Source of the DNA: Croceivirga sp.
GTDB lineage: Bacteria; Bacteroidota; Bacteroidia; Flavobacteriales; Flavobacteriaceae
Direction: 5' to 3'
DNA: 64,000 nt
NCBI GenBank assembly: GCA_028284285.1
Contig: JANQSA010000082.1
Coordinates: forward strand, 1 to 64,000
The position numbers and the translations under genes are program-made. Below are positions 53,401 to 63,005 of this stretch, piece by piece. Every line of letters begins with the position of its first letter. Within the stretch, counting starts at the first letter, position 1. Under the pieces are notes generated by a model that saw only the letters and a program-made list of their open reading frames with translations, did not search any database and was not told where the DNA came from.

Positions 53401-53662
53401 AACTTGCTATTACTGATACCAGATTGACCATTTTGGCGATTTGAGTTTTCTCCGAAGCCAAAAGGGCAAAACATGCTCCAATTAGCTGAAACAAAGGTGC
53501 CCCGGGAGGGTGGGCCACCTCTAATTTGGCAGAGGTGGCTATGTATTCTCCGGAGTCCCAAAAACTTACTGTCGGCGCAATGGTGGAGTAATAGGTAAAC
53601 AATGCAATACTAAATACCCCCCACCCCATAATGGTGTTCCATGTATCAAAACGCTTTGTCAT
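50414..53662 (-). CDS. DUF2723 GT-C-like multi-pass membrane protein
   Basis: A large protein of 1082 residues. The N-terminal half has about eight to twelve TM helices and the DUF2723 signature FWDSGEYIATSAKLEVAHPP near residue 35. That acidic motif sits in the first external loop, as in GT-C glycosyltransferases. A long soluble region follows (residues about 630-950, with TPR-like helices near the C-terminus). GT-C relatives attach sugars from lipid carriers outside the membrane; in Bacteroidota DUF2723 proteins have been proposed for protein O-glycosylation or lipoprotein-like modification. The function here is not established. Confidence 0.82.
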   Translation of the reverse strand: MTKRFDTWNTIMGWGVFSIALFTYYSTIAPTVSFWDSGEYIATSAKLEVAHPPGAPLFQLIGACFALLASEKTQIAKMVNLVSVIASSFTILLLYWTLVRILRKLANNQIEESTSKMVAVLGSAWVGALAFTFSDSFWFNAVETEVYALASCIMALLLWLGLKWTDDLQNSNKRKLLLLIAFIIGLTFGIQFMGFLAIPSIVLLYFFNKYPVVTVKHFILFNLVGIGLLVLVFQFSLTYVLKLFGWGELFFVNTIGMPFNSGTVVIGMVFLIVFSLSVWYTQKKSLYRLNTLFLCGVFLFLGFSSWLMLPIRANAHVTINENDPSDARTLLAYYNREQYPKLSPFYGAYYSDRFAPSGGKKDENPKYEQDKKLKKYKIVNAYKDALEKPNPDHTGWLPRMWNYEDAENYMRYFGLLDFTIRPEYSGNRELRDEIAKFRRALVQQEIDTEQYIRFLEGLGEYIVVEPPSFWENLRYLFHYQWGYMYWRYFMWNFTGRQDDVQGHYDTHGNWLSGIGFLDSLRLGSQENLPAEVLQNKGRNTYFFLPLLFGILGFVFLAVQKPKLFWVLFVFFMLTGLGIQFYTNPSIFQPRERDYALVGSFYVFSIWIGLGVYALIRYVKHFLPFRLTSIAVILGSLLMVPLLMASQNWDDHDRSGQFTALASAKAYLDSTQKGAGAILFTIGDNDNFPLWYVQEIEEYRTDVRVIVTGYFATDWYIDQTKRQSYESEPIPSQLEHDQYKYGTRDVVYYQKRTDKRWYIKDFMDWVASEDPKTKLKHVFDLRGQDASNYPESVRNTNYYPTHKIRIPVNKENVVQSGLVHERDTAMILDHIDIDLPQTYLTKNRLMMLDIIANNDWERPIYFSGGSFDDAEYIWMKDYLQLDGLAYKLVPIKTKNENPLDMGRIDTDVMYDIVKKWDWGNAGREDMYHDPQTRRQFGVTFRLVLARLVEALIDEHKTVQAKEVLELAMQNIPFKHYGYYAFLEPFLEAYFKVGERDKALELYQHLITVYQERLLYYSESPLDQQYLNSDAIITDLEAYSRNVGIFSSFSSEEQSKTEMDVFTSFVLKFPHLIASEAQTMSSTP

Positions 53663-53728
53663 AGCTTAAAAAGCTTTAAACAAAGAACTTATTAAACTGA
53701 TAGTGATGTGATAACAAAGCAGTATGAA

Positions 53729-54502
53729 TTAGGTACTAGTACCGGTATGTTTTTGCAAAAGTTCTTGCCGACTGGTAATGTTGAGCTTTCCGTAGAGGTT
53801 AGTGATATGGGTCTTTACCGTACTAAGGCTGATGAAAAGCTCGTTGGCAATTTCTTTGTTGGTTTTCCCCTGCAAAATAAGATTTCGCACCGTAGCTTCC
53901 TGTTTGCTAAGTTCAGGCAAAGCAGTACTTTTTCGTCTGGATCTTAACCGAAACACCAGGAGTACCAACATACCACAGAGAATACTTAGCGCAATAATTA
54001 ACCATCTCCCCAGTTGTAGTTTTTTCTCCAGGACTCCCTGATTCAGAAACGCCATTTTTTCTTCCAAAAAAAGATATTCCGTTTGCGAAATACCACTTTT
54101 GCGAAACGCTTCCAATAGCGCAACATAATACTCCGCGTTTTCAAGGATATCCCGGTCCAATAGTTTTTTTTCTTCCAAAAGCTTTACTGCCATCAACTTT
54201 ACACCTAGTATTTGTAGCGAATCCCGGGTATACGCCAGTAACTGATCTTCCTGATGGGGTGGGGAGAGCTGTGTTAATGCTAATTTCTTTTCAAAGCTTT
54301 TAAACCGCTTCCATTCGGAAAGGGACAAGTCTTCGTGAGATTGCTCCCCGGATTCTTCCGAAGAAGGCAATACAACGGCCTCCTGCCCCAGAAGCGGTAG
54401 GGAAATTAAAAGAAAACCAAAAATCAAATAGTATCTAGATAGGCACACTACTGAAACTTTATAGCTAAAGTTCAGTAAAATTAAAAAAGTAAGCAAAAAC
54501 AA
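53729..54502 (-). CDS. membrane-anchored LuxR-type transcriptional regulator
   Basis: A 257-residue protein. The N-terminus is hydrophobic (FGFLLISLPLLGQ, probably a signal or first TM). A helical, presumably periplasmic segment follows, then a TM at about residues 168-186 (WLIIALSILCGMLVLLV). The C-terminal 65 residues are a LuxR helix-turn-helix (LSKQEATVRNLILQGKTNKE, SLSTVKTHITNLYGKL). It would transduce an envelope signal directly to DNA. The start is uncertain (TTG 54502 or a later codon). It is the last gene of the operon that begins with the PagL-like gene. Confidence 0.82.
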   Translation of the reverse strand: MFLLTFLILLNFSYKVSVVCLSRYYLIFGFLLISLPLLGQEAVVLPSSEESGEQSHEDLSLSEWKRFKSFEKKLALTQLSPPHQEDQLLAYTRDSLQILGVKLMAVKLLEEKKLLDRDILENAEYYVALLEAFRKSGISQTEYLFLEEKMAFLNQGVLEKKLQLGRWLIIALSILCGMLVLLVFRLRSRRKSTALPELSKQEATVRNLILQGKTNKEIANELFISLSTVKTHITNLYGKLNITSRQELLQKHTGTST

Positions 54503-54514
54503 AGCCCCGAGTAA

Positions 54515-55603
54515 CTAGCTTCCTGGTCGTAAAATCCCATTCAAAACTTCATCTAGATCCATTTGCACCTTGGGACCGGTACAATTGATCAGTATGGAAA
54601 CCACTATTTGCTGTTCAGGGTACACCAAGAAATTAGTATACGCTCCCACACTATTCCCTACATGGCCTACAAATGAACGGCCCTGATTATCCTGGCTTGT
54701 CTGAAAACCCAGGCCGTAATAGGTAGGTTTTCCATGGACTTGTTGGGAAGTAAGCAATTGCGTATAGGTTTCCGGAGCAAGTAGTTGTCCCTGGAGTATG
54801 GCCTGTCCCATTTTGGCGATGTCCTCACTGGTAGATAAATACCCGCCACCCGCCAGTTTGTAGAAATTATTCACCGGTATGGCTTTCTTAAAATCCCTTT
54901 GGCTTTTGGTATAGTATTGCGCCGTCACGGTTTCGCCCCTGACTCGTAATGTCCATTTCTTTTCTGTTGGGGGAAAGGTGTTTTCCATCTCCAAAGGAAG
55001 CAACACTTTCTGCTGCACATATTCTTCAAAAGGCTTTCCACAGGCCTCTTGCATGGCCAAAGACAACAGTACAAAATCAAAACTGTTATACAGGTATCCT
55101 TTTCCAGGTTTAAAAAGCAAAGGATCGTTCTTAAAAACCTGTATACTGTCTTTTATGGAATAGTTTTGATTAAGTGCATATTCCTTACCCCGATACCCCC
55201 GGATACCTGCTGTATGTCCTGCTAATTGCCGGAGTGTAAAGTCATGTTTCTTCCTGGGATAGTTCGGCACGTATTGATAAAAAGAAGCGTCCAAATCCAC
55301 AATGCCCTCCTCCATCATTTTTCCCAAAGCCATAGCCGTGATACATTTGGAAATACTTGCAGTTCTAAAAACCGTGCGTCCGGGGTGTATTGCAGTTTTA
55401 TTTTCAAGATCGGCATATCCATATCCTTTATGTAACAGTACCTTTCCTTTTTCAAGAATAGTAACGGCCATACCCGGAACCCTATGTTCAGTTATAAGAT
55501 TGTGGTATTGTACATCTGCCCTTTGCCATCCATGTAGCCTGTCTGGGGGAACAGGTTTTCTCCGAGTATTGAAAAGCGATTTAATGTACTCGTAAAAGCG
55601 CAT
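54515..55603 (-). CDS. serine hydrolase, beta-lactamase-like family
   Basis: A 362-residue protein of the class C beta-lactamase/esterase fold. The active-site Ser-x-x-Lys is SISKC near residue 85, the Tyr motif YNS near residue 170, and a third box HVG is seen near residue 318. There is no obvious signal peptide, although the N-terminus is basic and hydrophobic. It may be a peptidase or esterase. Its ATG overlaps the stop of the head-GIN gene, and 11 bp separate it from the LuxR-type gene. Confidence 0.84.
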   Translation of the reverse strand: MRFYEYIKSLFNTRRKPVPPDRLHGWQRADVQYHNLITEHRVPGMAVTILEKGKVLLHKGYGYADLENKTAIHPGRTVFRTASISKCITAMALGKMMEEGIVDLDASFYQYVPNYPRKKHDFTLRQLAGHTAGIRGYRGKEYALNQNYSIKDSIQVFKNDPLLFKPGKGYLYNSFDFVLLSLAMQEACGKPFEEYVQQKVLLPLEMENTFPPTEKKWTLRVRGETVTAQYYTKSQRDFKKAIPVNNFYKLAGGGYLSTSEDIAKMGQAILQGQLLAPETYTQLLTSQQVHGKPTYYGLGFQTSQDNQGRSFVGHVGNSVGAYTNFLVYPEQQIVVSILINCTGPKVQMDLDEVLNGILRPGS

Positions 55604-56403
55604 CAGTCCCGAAAGATTAATCGCCCTTCAAAGGTTTCTTCCACAGTAATCTCCTCTGGTCGATTTACACTGATTACATCCCCATAGCCCCGAATTATCC
55701 CGGAAATGCGCTGCTGCGGATTCACCAATATATCATTAGTCCCTCTATGATTCACGGTGACTGAGGTTGACGAAAGTCCTTTTGCCTCAACACGGGAGTC
55801 CCCGGCTGCTATAAACACATTGAGGTTTTCTGCGGTACCTCGCAACCTAAAATAGGCAATACCATTTGCCAAAAGCTGTACGTTTTCAGCCGCAAGTTGC
55901 AGGTCAAAACTCCCCGAAGTGGTCTCTGATGTATCGTCACTAAAACTCTCGGAAACCAGACGTATATCCGGATAGTTCAACACTCCCTCACTGGAGATCA
56001 ATAAGCCCGTACTGCTACGTATTTCGTTAATATTTGGTGTTGTCACATACACTGTAGATAAACCGTATTCCCGAAATAAATTGCATCCATTTTCATTTCT
56101 AAGCAGCAATCGGTCCCCTTCCACCGCAGCGGATATTTCATTGAGTAGCAGCTCCCCGGATTCGATCTCTACCTTTTGCGTATCTCCTTGAATTAACACC
56201 AAATTCAGCCGCTCAAAGACGGTAATACTGGAAAAAGCGGGGACATTCACCTGAGTTCTAACCAAATCTCCGGCATTCTGAAAACAATCCGGCGCATTTT
56301 CGGAGTTGCAAGAGCTTAGCAAAAGTAGCAACAGAAGAGATTTCCCAACTACTACACTCGTAATAATAATTCTCTTTGTTATACCCCTTTTAGTTGCTAA
56401 CAT
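55603..56403 (-). CDS. head-GIN domain lipoprotein
   Basis: A lipoprotein of 266 residues from the ATG at 56403: a basic n-region, a Leu-rich core (SLLLLLLLSSC) and the acylated Cys. The mature part is a DUF2807/head-GIN domain (FSSITVFERLNLVLIQGDTQ and repeated short strands such as SGSFDLQLAAENVQLLANG). Function unknown; similar in design to the protein at 44390-45064. A longer frame to 56433 would overlap the upstream gene. Its stop overlaps the start of the serine hydrolase gene (TGATG). Confidence 0.82.
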   Translation of the reverse strand: MLATKRGITKRIIITSVVVGKSLLLLLLLSSCNSENAPDCFQNAGDLVRTQVNVPAFSSITVFERLNLVLIQGDTQKVEIESGELLLNEISAAVEGDRLLLRNENGCNLFREYGLSTVYVTTPNINEIRSSTGLLISSEGVLNYPDIRLVSESFSDDTSETTSGSFDLQLAAENVQLLANGIAYFRLRGTAENLNVFIAAGDSRVEAKGLSSTSVTVNHRGTNDILVNPQQRISGIIRGYGDVISVNRPEEITVEETFEGRLIFRD

Positions 56404-56410
56404 CCTGATC

Positions 56411-57511
56411 TTATAATCTAATTCCCATACCAAACTCTACCGCTTCAGCTGCCGCTCCATGTGATTTTAAGGTAACACTCCCAAAAAATCTATCCCCAAA
56501 ATAGCGTTTCAAGCCAATACGGTTGTAAACCCTGCCTTCAAAATCAAAAGGATAGTACACATAGTAGCCCAATTGTGTTATCACGCTTAACTTATTAATG
56601 AATAGTTCGTGGCCTACAAAGATCCCAACACGTTTGAAATCCGTGTCCGGAGCAACGTTCATTTCGGGAAAAGAGTTGCTTTGAAATCGGATAAGTTCTT
56701 TCAGAAAATACGAAAAGAACACATCCGTACCTGCTTGAATAGCACTTATCCTTCCAAGCCGCTTATCTGCATAAGCGGATAAGATAAAAAATCCGAAACG
56801 ACCGGAGTTAACCACATCGCTTTCATTAATTCCTCCACGTACAACAAAGTTGTAGGCCACAGGTTCAGCATACTCCTTCTCTTTTTTTGATTTTATATAC
56901 TCAAATTCCTGATTCCGATTCAAATCGTAAGAAACACCCAAATTGAAGGCCAAGGTGTTAGTAGACGTATTAGGTGCCTTAAAATTGGCATTGGAATAAT
57001 GGATCAGCGAAATCCCCGCCTTTAGTCCCAGGCCACCTATCAAATTCTCCCTATGATAGTTGATCATCGCCACTGTAGAACTTAGCAAATGAGATCCATA
57101 AGCCGAGTTTCTAAAATTGGTTTCCCTGTCATAAGGGTTAGTATTAAAGGCTATTCCCTGTGCTATGCGAAACTGAAGATTCCGTTTGAAAAAATAAAAA
57201 TTGTAGTGGGCATAAAGGCCATAGTGCTCTCCCAGGACAGGATTATTCATATTTTGATATACAAAAGTAAACCCGGTGTCCGGATAACCGAACACACTTT
57301 CCCATTCCCGGGCACCATAGGTTTTCCGATTGATTCCCAAAATAACTCCTCCGGGGTGTGCTGTGATAAGATGGGAGATATCGGGGTTGTGTAATAATAC
57401 AGAGCCGTAAAACTGGCTAAGGTCCAACACATACTTTGCTGTACTTCTTTTGCCCTGGGGAAAGCAAAGTGTAGCCAAACAAAAGAAGAAAGGGAATAGT
57501 AGGCGCTTCAC
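56411..57511 (-). CDS. PagL-like lipid A deacylase / acyloxyacyl hydrolase
   Basis: A 366-residue outer-membrane protein with a signal peptide (MKRLLFPFFFCLATLCF). The last two thirds show beta-barrel strands and the active-site segment SLIHYSNANF, where the His-x-Ser pattern matches the catalytic His/Ser of PagL-type lipid A 3-O-deacylases. It may trim acyl chains from lipid A. The start is GTG at 57511. It heads a four-gene envelope operon (deacylase, head-GIN lipoprotein, serine hydrolase, LuxR-type regulator), with an 7-bp gap to the next gene. Confidence 0.78.
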   Translation of the reverse strand: MKRLLFPFFFCLATLCFPQGKRSTAKYVLDLSQFYGSVLLHNPDISHLITAHPGGVILGINRKTYGAREWESVFGYPDTGFTFVYQNMNNPVLGEHYGLYAHYNFYFFKRNLQFRIAQGIAFNTNPYDRETNFRNSAYGSHLLSSTVAMINYHRENLIGGLGLKAGISLIHYSNANFKAPNTSTNTLAFNLGVSYDLNRNQEFEYIKSKKEKEYAEPVAYNFVVRGGINESDVVNSGRFGFFILSAYADKRLGRISAIQAGTDVFFSYFLKELIRFQSNSFPEMNVAPDTDFKRVGIFVGHELFINKLSVITQLGYYVYYPFDFEGRVYNRIGLKRYFGDRFFGSVTLKSHGAAAEAVEFGMGIRL

Positions 57512-57530
57512 GGAGGGTAAAAGTAGGAAA

Positions 57531-58484
57531 TTAAAAAACCTCCCTGGCGATGGCCTTGATATTATCCGATTTTCCCATGGAATAGTAGTGAAGTACCGGA
57601 ACTCCGGCCGCCTTTAGTTCCTGAGACTGTTGGATACACCATTCAATCCCTACCTGTCGTACAGCCTTATTGTCTTTGCATTCTTCCACGGCTTCTATTA
57701 GTTCTTCAGGAATATCCACCCGAAATACTTGCGGCAGCAATTGCAAATGCCGCTTTACGGCAATAGGCTTTATTCCCGGAATGATAGGCACGTTTATCCC
57801 CATCTTTCTGGCGGCGTCTACAAAATCGAAAAACTTTTTATTGTCAAAAAACATCTGGGTCACCACATAGTCTGCCCCTAAATCGATCTTCTCTTTTAGC
57901 CGCTTTAAATCCGATTTCAAGGAGGGGGCTTCCATGTGTTTTTCCGGGTAGCCCGCCACGCCAATGCAAAAATCCGAACAATTGTCTGTTTCAATTACCT
58001 CGTGCAAATAGTTTCCACAGTTCAATTGTTGAATTTGTTGTACCAGATCCGAGGCAAATTGGTGTCCGCCGTTGGTAGGGGCAAAGTATTTTTCCTCTTT
58101 CATAGCATCTCCTCTTAACGCCATAACATTGTCTATCCCCAGATAATGACAGTCTACCAGCAGGTATTCGGTTTCTTCTTTGGTAAATCCCCCACAAAGC
58201 ACATGAGGAACGGTATCCACATCATATTTATGCTTAATAGAGGCACAGATGCCCAAAGTTCCCGGACGCATGCGGGTAAGCTTCTTGTCCAAAAGACCAT
58301 CTCTATCAATGTAAACATATTCCTCTCGTGAGGTGGTTACGTCAATAAACGGGGGGTTGAACTCCATCAACGGACCAATATTATCATACAATTCCTGGAT
58401 ACTTCTGCCTTTTACCGGTGGAATGATTTCAAAACTAAAAAGGGGCTCTCCCTTAGCTTTTTCTATGTGTTCAGTTACTTTCAT
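57531..58484 (-). CDS. metF: 5,10-methylenetetrahydrofolate reductase
   Basis: A 317-residue FAD enzyme that makes 5-methyltetrahydrofolate for MetH. The TIM-barrel motifs are FSFEIIPPVKGR, FIDVTTSREEY, ALRGDAMKEE, GADYVVTQMFFDNKKFF and PIIPGIKPI. It is the last gene of the metH(N) - four-helix - metH(C) - four-helix - metF cluster, with 42 bp between it and the second four-helix gene. Regulation by the SAM-I riboswitch at 63075-63172 probably extends to it. Confidence 0.94.
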   Translation of the reverse strand: MKVTEHIEKAKGEPLFSFEIIPPVKGRSIQELYDNIGPLMEFNPPFIDVTTSREEYVYIDRDGLLDKKLTRMRPGTLGICASIKHKYDVDTVPHVLCGGFTKEETEYLLVDCHYLGIDNVMALRGDAMKEEKYFAPTNGGHQFASDLVQQIQQLNCGNYLHEVIETDNCSDFCIGVAGYPEKHMEAPSLKSDLKRLKEKIDLGADYVVTQMFFDNKKFFDFVDAARKMGINVPIIPGIKPIAVKRHLQLLPQVFRVDIPEELIEAVEECKDNKAVRQVGIEWCIQQSQELKAAGVPVLHYYSMGKSDNIKAIAREVF

Positions 58485-58526
58485 TCTATAGGTTAATCGT
58501 TGATGGTTTTTGGTTGATGGAAAAGG

Positions 58527-58880
58527 TCATTTGGTAGCGAAGTAGTTTATAAAACCATTTAGCAATTTCTTACAAGACACGATTTGTTCAAGTGTTTTTT
58601 CATATACTTCACTTCCTAAATATCCCTGATCGGATGCTAAAATCAATTGCGTTTCCAACTCATATAAAGAACCTCTTGCTGTGTATAGAAATTGTAATGT
58701 ACTAGCTGACGTCCTTCTTCCACAACCTTCGGCAATATTTGAAGGAACGGAGATACTACTTCTTCGTATTTGATGACTTAATCCAAATACTTCCTCCTTA
58801 GGAAAGGATTTAGACAGATTATAGATCATCTGAACCAACTCCCGGGATTCCTTCCAAACATCTAAATCTTTATACTCCAT
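58527..58880 (-). CDS. four-helix bundle protein, S23/23S rRNA IVP family
   Basis: A 117-residue protein of the four-helix bundle family found in 23S rRNA intervening sequences and related to Avd of diversity-generating retroelements. The signature [36 protein letters not shown] and [14 protein letters not shown] is clear. It lies between metH(C) and metF on the same strand, and a second copy lies between the two metH genes. Its role is unknown. The flanks are short AAC/TTG-rich low-complexity sequence, suggesting insertion as a unit. Confidence 0.85.
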   Translation of the reverse strand: MEYKDLDVWKESRELVQMIYNLSKSFPKEEVFGLSHQIRRSSISVPSNIAEGCGRRTSASTLQFLYTARGSLYELETQLILASDQGYLGSEVYEKTLEQIVSCKKLLNGFINYFATK

Positions 58881-58906
58881 TTTGTATTGCTATCCACAAT
58901 TCCCTA

Positions 58907-61624
58907 TCAACCGTCCACTAAATTCGGTGCAAGCCACTTCCGTGCCTCCTCCAGCGCCATCCCTTTTCGTTCCGCAAAGTCCTGGACCTGATCTTCTTTA
59001 ATTTTCCCTAATCCAAAATACTTGGCCCTTGGGTGGCCAAAATAGTACCCACTTACACTGGCAGCGGGCCACATGGCAAGGCTCTCGGTAAGTTCCACTC
59101 CAATTTTTTCGGCAACTCCAAGAATCTCCCAAATGGTCAATTTTTCCAGGTGATCCGGACATGCGGGATATCCGGGCGCTGGTCGGATCCCACGATATTT
59201 TTCATCTATTAAAGCTTGATTATCCAGGCTTTCCTCAGCGGCATACCCCCAATACTTTGTTCGTACTTCCCGGTGCAGGTACTCTGCAAAAGCTTCTGCC
59301 AGGCGATCTGCTAAAGCCTTGATCATTATAGCACTGTAATCGTCATTGTCTTTTTCAAATTCTTCGGCGAGTTCCTTAGTTCCAAAACCGGCAGAGACGC
59401 AAAAACAACCCATATAATCCTGAATTCCGGATCGTTCTGGTGCAATAAAATCGGCCAGTGCTATATTAGGTACCCCTTCCCTTTTCTTGGATTGTTGCCG
59501 AAGCGTTCGGAACGTATAGGTAGTATCGCCCGGTCCAAGTACTACTATGTCGTCTTCATTTACTTGATTTGCAGGAAAAATACCAAAAATGGCCTTTCCG
59601 GTTAACAGCTTGTTGTCCAATATCTCTTGAAGCATTTTCCGGGCATCTTCAAAGAGTTCAGAAGCCTGCTCTCCTACTGTTTTATCTTTTAAAATATCCG
59701 GGTATTTGCCATGAAGATCCCAGGAACGAAAAAAGGGAGTCCAATCGATATAGTTTTCCAACTGCCGAAGGTCAAATTGCTCCCAAACCTCAACGCCTAA
59801 GGTATTTGGTGTTTTAATGTCCTGCTGCTGAAAATCGATCTTTAGCTTGTTTGCCCTCGCTTCGTTCAACCCCAGATATTCCTTTTGTTTTGTTCGGGCC
59901 AGGAACTTTTCCCGAAAACTCTCATAATCTGATTTGATCCCCGCTTTGTAAGGTGCAGCCGTATCCTTTTGCAATAAATCGCCCACTACAGTGACCGCTC
60001 TTGAGGCATCGTTAACATGCACCACAGTGTTGCTGTATTCGGGATCTATTTTTACAGCAGTATGTGCCTTGCTGGTAGTGGCGCCCCCAATTAACAAAGG
60101 GAGTTGAAAATGTTGCCGTTCCATTTCCTTTGCTAAAAAAACCATTTCATCAAGGGATGGTGTTATCAATCCGCTTAAGCCGATAATATCCACTCGTTCT
60201 TCAATCGCTTTTTGAATAATCTTTTCCGGGGGCACCATCACCCCCATATCCACAATTTCGTAATTGTTGCACCCCAGTACTACGCTCACTATATTTTTTC
60301 CAATATCGTGGACATCTCCTTTTACTGTAGCCATTAAAATTTTTCCTGCCGCCTGACCTACCGATCCTTCTGCATTATTTTTCTTTTCTTCCTCAATAAA
60401 GGGTTCTAAATAAGCCACTGCTTTTTTCATAACACGGGCTGACTTCACCACTTGAGGAAGAAACATCTTTCCGCTTCCAAAAAGATCCCCTACTACGTTC
60501 ATCCCAGCCATCAGGTGCCCTTCTATCACTTCCAGGGGTCTGGCAACACTTTGCCTGGCCTCTTCAACATCATCCACTATAAATTGATCAATGCCCTTTA
60601 CCAGGGCCCGTGTAATACGTTCCTGCAAAGGCAAGCGACGCCAGGAAAGATCTACCTTGGTTTCCTTGACTTTGCCCTGAACGGTTTCTGCAAATTCCAA
60701 CAGTCGTTCGGTAGCGTCTTCACGCCTGTCCAGAATAACATCTTCTACATGCTCCAGCAGGTCTTTCGGGATATCATCATAAACCTCCAGCAAAGCAGGA
60801 TTCACAATGCCCATATTCATCCCAGCCTTGATCGCATGATATAAAAAAACAGAATGCATCGCTTCGCGTACTGCGGTATTCCCTCGGAAAGAAAAGGAAA
60901 CATTGCTTACCCCTCCACTAACGCTGCAATGGGGTAGGTTTTCCCGTACCCACCTTGTCCCTTCAATAAAATCAAGGGCATTGCGTTTGTGTTCCTCCAT
61001 TCCGGTGGCTACCGGAAAAATATTAAGATCAAAAATGATATCCTCTGGCGGAAATTTTACGGTATCCACCAGAATTTGGTAGGAACGTGCCGCAATTTCA
61101 ATGCGTCGCTCCAAAGTATCGGCTTGACCCACTTCATCAAACGCCATCACAACTACTGCAGCGCCATAACGCCTGATCAGGCTTGCCTGACGCATAAATT
61201 CTTCCTCACCCTCTTTGAGACTAATGGAATTCACCACGCATTTTCCCTGTACTACTTGCAGCCCGGCTTCAATGATTTCCCATTTTGAGCTGTCTATCAT
61301 TATCGGGACCCGGGCAATATCGGGTTCGGCTACCACCAGATTCAAAAATCGCACCATGGCCGTCTTGCCGTCAATGAGACCATCATCCATGTTGATATCA
61401 ATGATCTGGGCACCACCTTCAACCTGATGCCTTGCAATTTCAAGGGCTTCCTCGAACTCCCCTTCTTTGATCAAACGCAAAAACCTCCTGGAACCTGCAA
61501 CATTGGTACGCTCCCCAACATTTATAAAATTGCTTTCAGGGGTGATGACGAGGGGTTCTAAACCGGACAAGCGTAGGAATCGTTGTTGGTTGTTCGTTAT
61601 GGGTTGTTCGTTGAAATCGCTCAT
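58907..61624 (-). CDS. metH: methionine synthase, folate/cobalamin/reactivation half
   Basis: A 905-residue protein holding the C-terminal modules of cobalamin-dependent methionine synthase. The pterin-binding domain is at about residues 15-290 ([29 protein letters not shown]). The B12-binding module follows, with [10 protein letters not shown] at about residue 434 supplying the cobalt-ligand His. A SAM reactivation domain occupies about residues 560-900 ([23 protein letters not shown]). The homocysteine-binding module is encoded separately at 61988-62992. Its ATG overlaps the stop of the four-helix gene upstream (ATGA), so translation is coupled to that gene. It makes methionine from homocysteine with 5-methyltetrahydrofolate. 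Confidence 0.94.
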   Translation of the reverse strand: MSDFNEQPITNNQQRFLRLSGLEPLVITPESNFINVGERTNVAGSRRFLRLIKEGEFEEALEIARHQVEGGAQIIDINMDDGLIDGKTAMVRFLNLVVAEPDIARVPIMIDSSKWEIIEAGLQVVQGKCVVNSISLKEGEEEFMRQASLIRRYGAAVVVMAFDEVGQADTLERRIEIAARSYQILVDTVKFPPEDIIFDLNIFPVATGMEEHKRNALDFIEGTRWVRENLPHCSVSGGVSNVSFSFRGNTAVREAMHSVFLYHAIKAGMNMGIVNPALLEVYDDIPKDLLEHVEDVILDRREDATERLLEFAETVQGKVKETKVDLSWRRLPLQERITRALVKGIDQFIVDDVEEARQSVARPLEVIEGHLMAGMNVVGDLFGSGKMFLPQVVKSARVMKKAVAYLEPFIEEEKKNNAEGSVGQAAGKILMATVKGDVHDIGKNIVSVVLGCNNYEIVDMGVMVPPEKIIQKAIEERVDIIGLSGLITPSLDEMVFLAKEMERQHFQLPLLIGGATTSKAHTAVKIDPEYSNTVVHVNDASRAVTVVGDLLQKDTAAPYKAGIKSDYESFREKFLARTKQKEYLGLNEARANKLKIDFQQQDIKTPNTLGVEVWEQFDLRQLENYIDWTPFFRSWDLHGKYPDILKDKTVGEQASELFEDARKMLQEILDNKLLTGKAIFGIFPANQVNEDDIVVLGPGDTTYTFRTLRQQSKKREGVPNIALADFIAPERSGIQDYMGCFCVSAGFGTKELAEEFEKDNDDYSAIMIKALADRLAEAFAEYLHREVRTKYWGYAAEESLDNQALIDEKYRGIRPAPGYPACPDHLEKLTIWEILGVAEKIGVELTESLAMWPAASVSGYYFGHPRAKYFGLGKIKEDQVQDFAERKGMALEEARKWLAPNLVDG

Positions 61625-61971
61625 AATTTCTTATGATAATTTATGAATCCGTTCAACAGTTTCTTAACTCGTTCTATTTCAGACAACAAAACATCAATAT
61701 TGGAATCAACGTAGTCGAGGTCTTGTGCTAAAATCAACTGGGTCTCAAGTTCATAAACTGACCCTCTTGATATATGTAAAAAATGGATTGTTTCTTTGGC
61801 AGTTTGCCTTCCGCAACCTTCCGCAATGTTGGAGGAAACTGAAATAGCACATCTTCTTATCTGAGAAGTCAGTGCAAACTGTTCTTCCCTAGGAAAGGAT
61901 TGTGTGGTGAGATACACCTGTTTTACTAATTTCCTGGCCTGAATCCAGATATCTAAATCTTTATAATCCAT
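61621..61971 (-). CDS. four-helix bundle protein, S23/23S rRNA IVP family
   Basis: A 116-residue paralogue of the protein at 58527-58880: [49 protein letters not shown] and [11 protein letters not shown]. It sits between the homocysteine-binding and folate/cobalamin halves of methionine synthase. Its stop codon overlaps the ATG of the second half (ATGA), so it is woven into the operon. The flanks carry AACAAC/GTTGTT-rich repeats. No link to methionine synthesis is known; it may be a passenger insertion. Confidence 0.85.
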   Translation of the reverse strand: MDYKDLDIWIQARKLVKQVYLTTQSFPREEQFALTSQIRRCAISVSSNIAEGCGRQTAKETIHFLHISRGSVYELETQLILAQDLDYVDSNIDVLLSEIERVKKLLNGFINYHKKL

Positions 61972-61987
61972 TCCTTCTTTCCAACAA

Positions 61988-62992
61988 CTAATTACGATTC
62001 ACGAATAACGACCGTGGTTTATAACTGTGTACCAGATCGGCAAATGCCTTTATATGTTCCGGTGTAGTGCCACAGCAACCCCCAACGATATTTACAAGGC
62101 CTTTTTCCAAATATTCCCGGATCTGTTCTGCCATCTGCTTTGGGGTGTCATCATATCCTCCAAACGCATTGGGCAGTCCTGCATTGGGATATGCCGAAAT
62201 AAAAAAAGAGGTTTTTGAGGCAATAGCTTCCAAGTGTGGCATGAGTTGTTTAGCCCCCAAGGCACAATTAAATCCGACCGATAACAAGGGGAGATGCGCC
62301 ACAGAAATCAAAAAGGCTTCCGGTGTCTGACCGGATAGTGTTCTTCCAGAAGCATCCGTAATGGTACCGCTCACCATTATGGGTATTTCGATATTTCGCT
62401 CTTCCTTTACCTCTTCTATAGCGAAAAGAGCAGCTTTAGCGTTTAACGTATCAAAAATTGTCTCTACCAGAAGAAGGTCTGAACCACCATCCAGTAACGC
62501 TTCAACCTGCTCCTTGTAGGCTTTTCGTAAATCTTCAAAACGTATTGCCCGAAAACCCGGATCATTTACATCGGGGGACAAACTTGCGGTTTTATTGGTT
62601 GGCCCAATACTCCCGGCAACGAAACGTGGTTTTTCAGGGTTCTTTAAGGTGAACTGATCTGCTACCGCTTTGGCAATTTTTGCTGACTCATAGTTCATTT
62701 CGTATACTAATTCCTCCATGCCATAATCCGCCATAGCAATCGTCGTTCCGGAAAAGGTGTTGGTTTGAACAATATCTGCACCTGCCTCGTAGTACTTAGT
62801 GTGCACTTCAGCAATTGCCTTAGGCTGTGTTATGGACAATAAGTCGTTATTCCCTTTTAAGGGTTGTGGCCAATCCTTAAAGCGGGAACCCCGGAAATCT
62901 TCTTCTGAAAATTGATACTGTTGCAGCATGGTCCCCATTGCGCCGTCAAGTACCAATATCCGTTCTTTTAAAATTTGTTCAATTTGTGACAT
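61988..62992 (-). CDS. metH: methionine synthase, homocysteine-binding half
   Basis: A 334-residue homocysteine S-methyltransferase-type TIM barrel. It has an N-terminal [11 protein letters not shown], the TNTFSGTT motif and the three zinc Cys residues: one in SVGFNCALG near residue 235 and the pair in [11 protein letters not shown] near residue 305. Together with the 905-residue protein downstream it reconstitutes MetH. The separation is real: each half has its own start and stop, and a whole gene lies between, so it is not a frameshift. It is the first gene after the SAM-I riboswitch. Confidence 0.94.
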   Translation of the reverse strand: MSQIEQILKERILVLDGAMGTMLQQYQFSEEDFRGSRFKDWPQPLKGNNDLLSITQPKAIAEVHTKYYEAGADIVQTNTFSGTTIAMADYGMEELVYEMNYESAKIAKAVADQFTLKNPEKPRFVAGSIGPTNKTASLSPDVNDPGFRAIRFEDLRKAYKEQVEALLDGGSDLLLVETIFDTLNAKAALFAIEEVKEERNIEIPIMVSGTITDASGRTLSGQTPEAFLISVAHLPLLSVGFNCALGAKQLMPHLEAIASKTSFFISAYPNAGLPNAFGGYDDTPKQMAEQIREYLEKGLVNIVGGCCGTTPEHIKAFADLVHSYKPRSLFVNRN

Positions 62993-63005
62993 ACCTTAAT
63001 TTTTA

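Noticed and set aside
58907-62992. Split metH as a frameshift or assembly error
   Set aside because: The halves are separated by an entire gene with its own start and stop, the split falls at the known module boundary, and the second half has an ATGA-coupled start.
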